Below are positions 57,666 through 64,000 of a stretch of 64,000 nucleotides of DNA, piece after piece. The notes under the pieces are model-generated. The model was not told the DNA's origin and ran no database searches. It was given only the letters and a program-made list of their open reading frames with translations. The translations under genes were made by a program, and so were the position numbers. Numbering within the stretch: position 1 is the stretch's first letter; the number at the start of each line of letters is the position of its first letter. This DNA is from Dichetophora obliterata (Eukaryota; Arthropoda; Insecta; Diptera; Sciomyzidae), in the NCBI GenBank assembly GCA_963920525.1, contig OY986438.1, positions 215,994,396-216,058,395 of the forward strand, read 5' to 3'.

Positions 57666-60600
57666 CCTTGTAGTTTATTGAGATTAGTTCTTGACATACA
57701 AACATTACAACACATACAACACATTGACAATAGAAATAACAGATAGTATGACTAACAACATTTAAATAAAGTTTAAAGACAAAATAAATTTAAGACCATT
57801 AAATATTAAAATTAAAAAATTAATAAGTTCCAGCGAAGAAATTTTTCAATTCGATACCCCGCGAGCGTGTGGTCAACTTGGAAAGGGACGAAAACATATC
57901 CATTGAAAGGATTAAGCGAACTTGATGTTTTCAAAAAGCGCTGGAAATCAAGCCAATAAAGTAGGTATGTTGGAGTATTTACTTTTATTTTTTATCTCCT
58001 CTCTCCAGCCTAAAATAAAAAATTCTCTTTTCAGATAACATAATTCTAACTAGCTTTAGCTTTCTTAAGCATGCGTTGGTGCTCTTCTTCTCTGTCGTCT
58101 CCCTGAATAATGACCCTGCCGAACTCGGAACAATCAATCTCCTTGTTTTGTCTGTTTTTCTTGCTTTAATTCAATTTCGACTGTGACATCTGCCTCTAGC
58201 CGCTGATATGCTTGCCCGCCAGCCCGTCAGCTATCAAAGCGATGTGCAATCGCTGCATCCATCGCAGGCAGTCGTGCGGAGACATTTTGGGATAATCCGC
58301 TGTGTCGGGGGCAGCAATTTTTTCAATTTTGTTGTTTGTTATTTTTTCTTTGCAATAAATTTCACAGCACATATCGCTCTGTTTGCGTAGGATTTTAAGA
58401 ACTCCATGAAGGCTCTAAAAACAAATATGTGGTTTTTTACTTACAGCAAAAGTAAAAAGGCTACCCAAACCACCCCCGAAGGATATTTTGACAGCAGCGT
58501 GAAATTCTACTTTAACTTTTTTTTATAGACAACACAACTGCGTATGTGTGCACATATTTGTGCTGAATACGCTGTAATAAGGATAAACAGTTTTTCACTA
58601 AAGAGGAGTAACAGAAAACTTGACAGTCATACAGGATGCCTGTCACCCAGGTCATGTGCGAGGGAGGAAAATTCTACTGGTTTTCAAAGGGTTAAGAAGG
58701 GGACTTAACGGACGCTCGTTGACTGCCATTGAATGGTTTCATTTGACGTTATTAAAAACTCATATGAAATCGAACTATTTGGTTTTTCTTCTGTTTTAAC
58801 TTCCATCAAACGACATTTACTTGTGGCGCGACTGAGGGCTCGACTCGTTCTAAGCGACAAAGTTAATCTGAAGTTAATTCGATTCGCCTGAATAGCAGAT
58901 TTATGTCAAACTATATCGACGACTTTCAAGCTGAGTCACCACTAAGTTTTAGTTCCTTTCACACAGCTATTCCATTACGATACTTTTCATTACTTCAGAC
59001 GTAAGAGAGGGTTTGCAACAACAATTAATGAGAAATTCATGAGGTTCGTCAAGGGAAATCCTTGACGTTTATGTGAATACATTTGTCCCTGCGTCCACTT
59101 GTCTCGCTTCCACCACTCTTGTGTGAAGCGAATGCCGCATGAGTTTTATTTTCAAAGTCCGTCACTAAGATTAACAGAACCTTGTGTGTGTCTGATTTTT
59201 TCTACTTTCTTTTTGCTTCTGAGATGATCGATCATATTTATTTCATAAAATAACTAGAAAATAATCATACAAAGCAAAAGCAGAGCACAGATGAAGCGAC
59301 TTGTCGGCGGCGTCTGTTTTGGATAGTTTTTCTTACTCATTACTCGGTGGTGTTTTCTTTACGCATTTATACAAACTGGCAAACATGAAAAAATGTCCCG
59401 CATCTGTCGTGAAATTTCCTAATTTGATCATTGCCTCTGGCACCCTTATCATTAAATTGCTTCTTTAGTGCTCTCCATAGCTATGGAGTTCTTTCTCAGT
59501 ACAGGATCTGAAAGAAAAATAACCAATAAATACTACATTCATTTTTTATAGTACTTAGAAGCACTTATGTGAGTGTGGCTACTGCTGCAACGTATTGTTT
59601 TAGCCTGCGGCTAGTTTTCGATGACACTCATTTGTCATACAAATTGTTGCGTGGTAATCATTGAGGTTGAACAATTGTATTTCCTTTAGAAGTATTGCAC
59701 AGCAGTTTAAGGATTTTCCGGATGATTGGAGTGTTGAGAAGAATTTTTCAATTTTCAATTTCTCATGAATATTTCGTAAAAGTTTATTTTTTTATCCTTA
59801 AGTGAATAGTTTAAAAATAATCAAAGAGTGAATATAATATACAAGCTTTCTGTCCGAAAAGATTCACAAATGAATTAAAAAAACTAGCTACGGATCACTG
59901 AGTTATTCTTACTCAAGTCGTTAAACTGCATTCTAAAAAATGAAGTGTTTAAAAAACTATTTTTTTGAAAGACTGTCCTTCACATCTTCATTAGGATATA
60001 CAATTTTTACATTAAAATATCCTGAAGCAAAGTGTTAACACCATCATGCGATCAAACAGAAAATATAATAAGTTCACACAGTGCCGACTGCCACACTGGA
60101 TGCTACAGTTCATGGAGAACAGAGACAAGCAAGCCTCTCATTAAGGGTAACTTTAAAACATGAACTCTGAAAAAAATGACGAAATTCGATTCTTGCTGAT
60201 CAAAGGAAACTCACTTAAAAATGTTAAATTGAATTTTCTGGTCCAGCACCTCGTATGAAGCCTACGTAACAACGTAACTGATAACGTTAACGCGTTAATG
60301 CCGTCACTGGCAGCAACATTGCCATCTGACAGTCAATCAGCCGGACAAGGAGGGTTGGTGTTAAAATTAAGTTACAAAATAAAAATGGGTATAAAGGCGA
60401 GACCAACAAAAAACGCATTTGAACGAAATAAGAAAAAATATGCTCCACGACACAGTCGGTTTTTGTTCTTCCAGCTAAGTTTGTGTGTCGTCGGAGTGAA
60501 TTCCCGCAGGATTTTCAATTTAAAATCAAAAATGCTGAAGTGACAAAGCCTAAAAGTATGCTACACTTTTTGACACAAGTGGGCAGGAGCAGGAGCAGCA

Positions 60601-61794
60601 GCAGGAGCTAATAAAGCGTTGAGGAACAGAACACTCAACGTTGCACTCGTCGTCAAGAGCATTTGTTGTGCAATCAGACTCACAATAGATGGCGCTGTGC
60701 TCAAGAGGTTTTTAAAAGTTGTAGCCTCGGGTCAAATTACACACTTATGGCAAGTACGTCAATGGACCAGTGTCAACGCTAACAGGTAGTGCCTCGAAAA
60801 GAACAAAAACAGTCAAAATCAACCCTAACTGAAGGTTGGCAACTACCAGCAGCGCGAAGCACACTCTCAAGCATCAGCATCAAATTGTTTAGGCCTATGC
60901 TGCTGCTGGTGCCGGTGCCTGTGCCTGTGCCGCGGCTTATGTACAGTTCATTATTAATGATAAATGATAAGCATCTCCGTACTATCTGCGCTCTAGTTGC
61001 TCATGCTACACAGTCCTTACAAGAAGAGAGATTGGGTGCGCACAACCCTTTTAACACCAACTCTATTTTTGAGTATAAAAAGGATTTTCTCGCCTTTCCA
61101 CGTGATTAAAGAAACTCGTGAAACGCCTACCCGCAAGACATTTGCGTTAAATTGGCAACATTCAAATGCATACGAGCACAAATGCCAGAAAGTGTACGAC
61201 AACGTCTGAGAAAAGGGGTAAACGAACAAACGGACGCCGTTCTCCCGTTAGTCAAAATAAAAGCCATTTAATCTGCAAAAGACGCCGCATGTTGCGTTCC
61301 ATCGTGTTGGCAATTTGAAACAATCGCGCGGAATTGATCTTGGAATTATATTAATAACCTGGTAGACGGAAATGTTCTATGGTATATCAACGTCAGGGCA
61401 AATGTGGTGTCATAATCCGAAAGATACTGGGAAATTATTGACTTAATACATACGAAGTGCTGAGCGTGGTTGGGCCTGAGCGTGGGAGCAATTATACTTG
61501 ACGATATTCTGAGAACTGCTCTTTTCTTAACTTATAAACGAAATCGCTGTTTAAAAACAAATAAAGCTGATTTGGCCACTCTTGATTCGATAAATGTAAT
61601 ACTTCAATTATACATTTTTGGGCGCGTTCTTTAGAAATTGGAATTAATTTGCAAGAAATTTATTTGTATGGCCCCCAGCGGTGGTTGTCAATATTTTTAT
61701 AAAAGTACAAATAATAGCAAAGTAATTTGCAAAAAGTGCAAAATAGAATTAAAAATTTAATAAAAAAAATTTTTGTTTTTGGCTCTTACGTTTA
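57666..61794. other. Unannotated, mostly non-repetitive in appearance
   Basis: No gene is supported. Short runs of GGAGCA/GCAGCA near 60587-60610 and GGTGCCGGTGCCTGTGCC near 60910 are simple repeats that give short open frames. From about 58000 to 61500 the composition is more balanced and I see no transposon remnants. The open frames at 60298-60543 and 60789-61109 have no recognised domain or splice context. Confidence 0.5.
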
Positions 61795-62350
61795 GGGGGC
61801 GCAACTAGTTATAATAGCGGTTTTTTGTCTGCATGCACATTGTAATCAAAATTTTAAACGAGTTTTTCTCAAAACCATGTTTTCGAAGTCGGTGATCACT
61901 TTAACCTTAGAACGGCTTTACCGATCAGTTTGAAATTTTTCTCACTTATTCTATGTATAATTGTCCTCCTGATGAACGAATGATTTTTTTTTTATGATTA
62001 TATTTTTTTGAAATTATGAGTGAAATTTTGGTCAAATAAGCAACTTTGAATTTCAACGTTCGCCATTTTCTGAAAAATCACAAAATTCACTAACTAATGA
62101 TCCTTTTTTATTTCGGATGAACTAGCGGCGAGCAGCAGTTATCACGGCAAAACACTTTTTTTTTGATCCCTCGCATATTGGCTGTATCCCACTTATTAAT
62201 CCAATATATTGCCATTAAAAAAATAATTTTCTTCAAATTTATGTCTTTCATGTAAAAAAAAATATGTTATTAATTAATTTGATGTGTGGCCAAAAAAAAA
62301 AAAATTCTAAACAAGACCTTTTCTTGTACGTCCCAACTAGTTGTTCCCCC
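61795..62350. mobile_element. 556-bp inverted-repeat element related to the 14559 element
   Basis: The ends GGGGGCGCAACTAGTT (left) and GGGGGAACAACTAGTT (right, reverse-complemented) match at 14 of 16 positions. The flanks are TTA on the left and GTA on the right. An internal block at 61853-61884 (TTTAAACGAGTTTTTCTCAA then AACCATGTTTTC) corresponds to 14729-14761 in the TTAA-flanked element, differing mainly at three positions. Non-coding. The two elements may share an ancestor or may each contain a copy of one smaller repeat. Confidence 0.6.
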
Positions 62351-63424
62351 GTAATTCTGCGGTTAGGGCTCGATATTTTCTATACAAAAACTAAAATTGC
62401 AATACAAAAGTAATAAAAAAAAAGTAAAAAAAAAAATTTAAAAGTCGACTTCTAAACGTTAAAAAAGTCGATGAGTCGACTTTTACACTTTCAACGCATG
62501 AAAAAGTCGAAGTTGTATTTTGCTGGCAGTTGCACATCCCTACCCTCTGCGAGGTTGCTCTGAGGCGGATGGCTGTTTCCCATAATATCGAGGGGTATTA
62601 AGTAAAGAACGGCATTTAGCGAATCAGATGAATTTGACCTAAGCGCTCCGCTGAAACATACGGCCGCAGTTCTTAGTACTTTCTCTTGCAATTTGCAATT
62701 AGATTACCCTTGCAATTTACAATCAAATCACAATCTTGTGCATTTGAGATTGCAAATTTGTGCAGTTGTAAAAATTGCCACCAATTATGAAAGGTCTTTT
62801 TCGGTTTACTTCATAACCCTTGGTGCAAAACATAAAATTCACAGCTGGTCAATGAAAACCAAAATTATTTTATTGGAAATTGTACTTAAACAAATTTATT
62901 TTCCATATCAGTTCTTTTTTCAGTTTTACTTTTTTCAACTATCAGCTGTCAGTGTGCATTTTAGTATTGCATAAGTGTAGTAAATATAAGCTATACGTTT
63001 TTAGTGTTGCTTATTTGTAATAGCTTAGTTAATGCATCCCTGTATATTATGATAGTGTAGAGTAAAAATATACTCTACCATTTTGCAAATGCTATGATGC
63101 AAGACCATTTGCACAGGATTGTGAACAGCCCTACTGTGTTTTTAGTTCTGTACACCACACACAGACACCGTATATATAGCCTCACTATAGCTACATAAGT
63201 CCAACTTGAAATATTCGGGGTAAATCCCCATGTTTTTCCTACAGCTTGTTGAACGCTCAAGAATGTTCGGTATATAAGACACTCTGAACAAAATGACTTT
63301 TTTCTTTCAGTTTCTATTCTGAAGTGTTGATAACCTAAATATTAACTTTAATGTTTATGTTATTAACTTAATGTAGTGCTGTTAACTGAAATGATAAAAA
63401 TATGTTTATATTTTTAGCAATTTG
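62351..63424. other. Unannotated sequence with GTCGACTT words
   Basis: Near 62442-62512 the words AAGTCGACTT, AAGTCGATGAGTCGACTTTT and AAAAGTCGAAG recur. GCAATTTGCAATT and related TGCAAATT words cluster at 62690-62765. The open frames at 62491-62691 (minus) and 62693-62974 (plus) have no recognised domain. Confidence 0.5.
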
Positions 63425-64000
63425 TAAATCATTGCGTTACATCGGTTTCCAGCTGAACTTTCTATACAAAATAACTCCCAAGTGTTTTGCCTCTTCCACG
63501 ATGTATGGCTGAGTACCATCAAGACGTGGAGGAATTATGCGCGGAGTTTTGTATTTCATAGTAAAAAGAACCAGTTCAGTTTTTTGGTGATTTACCCCCA
63601 GCTCATAGCATTTGGTCCATATTTTGAGATCAGAGAGCTCTGACGTAGCAATAGCATGCAGCCAACCTTTTCTTTTTTTTTCAGTAATTCATTGACTTCC
63701 AAGTTCCATAATAAAGGTGATAAAACACCCTCCCGAGGAGTGCTCCTACTCACAAATCTCTTGGTCTTTGAGCGAACTATAGATGCACTGACGGCTCTAC
63801 TTGTCAGCAGGTTGTTTGTCAGCGCACAGAATGCACCCGAAGCTTCATGAGTGCGGTTTAATGATTGTCCCTCGAAGAACATTGTTAAAGGAACCTTCGA
63901 TTTCTAGAAAAGCTACCATTGTGTGTTCTTTGTGACGAAAGCAATTTTCTATAAAGCCTACTAGAGAGTGCAGGGCCGTTTCTGCAGACCTACCTTTGTT
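63425..64000 (-). pseudogene. Reverse transcriptase fragment, I/R1/LOA-like, cut by the window edge
   Basis: Read on the minus strand from the window edge, the relic reads KGRSAETALHSLVGFIENCF, HTMVAFLEIEGSFNNV (first palm motif region, with the D of LDIEGAF replaced by E), then in another frame STPREGVLSPLLWNLEVNEL (family: TPQGGVLSPLLWNLVVNELL). The YADD block is lost or replaced by LRQSSLISKY. Then, in further frames, ELGVNHQKTELVLFT, PRIIPPRLDGTQPYIVEEAK and HLGVILYRKFSWKP. Several frameshifts and the lost catalytic motif show it is inactive. The upstream part lies outside the window. Confidence 0.8.

Noticed and set aside
60789..61109. 106-codon frame with PVPVPVP
   Set aside because: Driven by a GGTGCC/TGTGCC simple repeat; no domain or conservation evidence.

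Overview
The window reads as nuclear DNA of an insect, most probably a higher dipteran. It is AT-rich, has long A/T runs, CAN-type runs and introns of about 70 nt, and it holds a mixture of mariner, Tc1, pogo, hAT, Helitron and I/Jockey/CR1-type non-LTR elements. No bacterial operon, rRNA, convincing tRNA or CRISPR array is visible, and no host gene can be called with confidence. It is best described as intergenic or intronic sequence heavily colonised by transposable elements (TEs). The taxonomic placement is inference.

Layout. 1-4058 is mostly unannotated. 4061-4423 is a TA-flanked MITE. 6123-8116 is the most unusual unit: a spliced gene of about 223 codons resembling DUF4806 proteins, bracketed by inverted arrays of a GGAGYAAT motif and by terminal CCCAGYAAAAAAT repeats. 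11381-11680 is an array of five 60-bp units, each with a small hairpin. 12835-13200 holds the first of three copies of a dispersed repeat (repeat A). 13242-13480 (TTA-flanked), 14559-15303 (TTAA-flanked) and 16250-17081 (TA-flanked, pogo/Tigger-type ends) are non-autonomous DNA elements. 18816-20543 is a hAT-type element with an 8-bp target duplication, and a decayed mariner (19369-20273) sits inside it. 21194-21990 is a large fold-back element. 24880-25703 is a mariner relic on the minus strand, followed directly by a Helitron at 25734-27821. 28481-29315 is an inverted-repeat element with a second inverted repeat nested inside.

29316-36959 is mainly unannotated, more complex sequence. 36972-37607 is a 5'-truncated non-LTR tail with a target duplication. 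38815-40480 is an apparently complete Tc1-like transposon with an intact 331-residue DD34E transposase and symmetric IR/DR ends. 40853-42055 is a pogo-like deletion derivative that keeps the transposase C-terminus and a decayed zinc finger. 46586-48695 is a CR1/Jockey-like reverse transcriptase interrupted by a second non-LTR fragment (46767-47502) with a 12-bp duplication. 52517 onward is a Helitron 5' end, with another repeat A copy at 54490-54900. 55514-56690 is a minus-strand Jockey-like reverse transcriptase. 57513-57665 is an RTE-like scrap. 61795-62350 is an inverted-repeat element sharing internal sequence with the 14559 element. 63425-64000 is an I/R1/LOA-type reverse transcriptase fragment running off the edge.

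No set of genes cooperates in a host pathway here. The biology is the layering of insertions, whose relative order can be read from target duplications. The only clearly intact mobile gene is the Tc1-like transposase. The least conventional unit is the DUF4806-like gene inside its inverted motif arrays.
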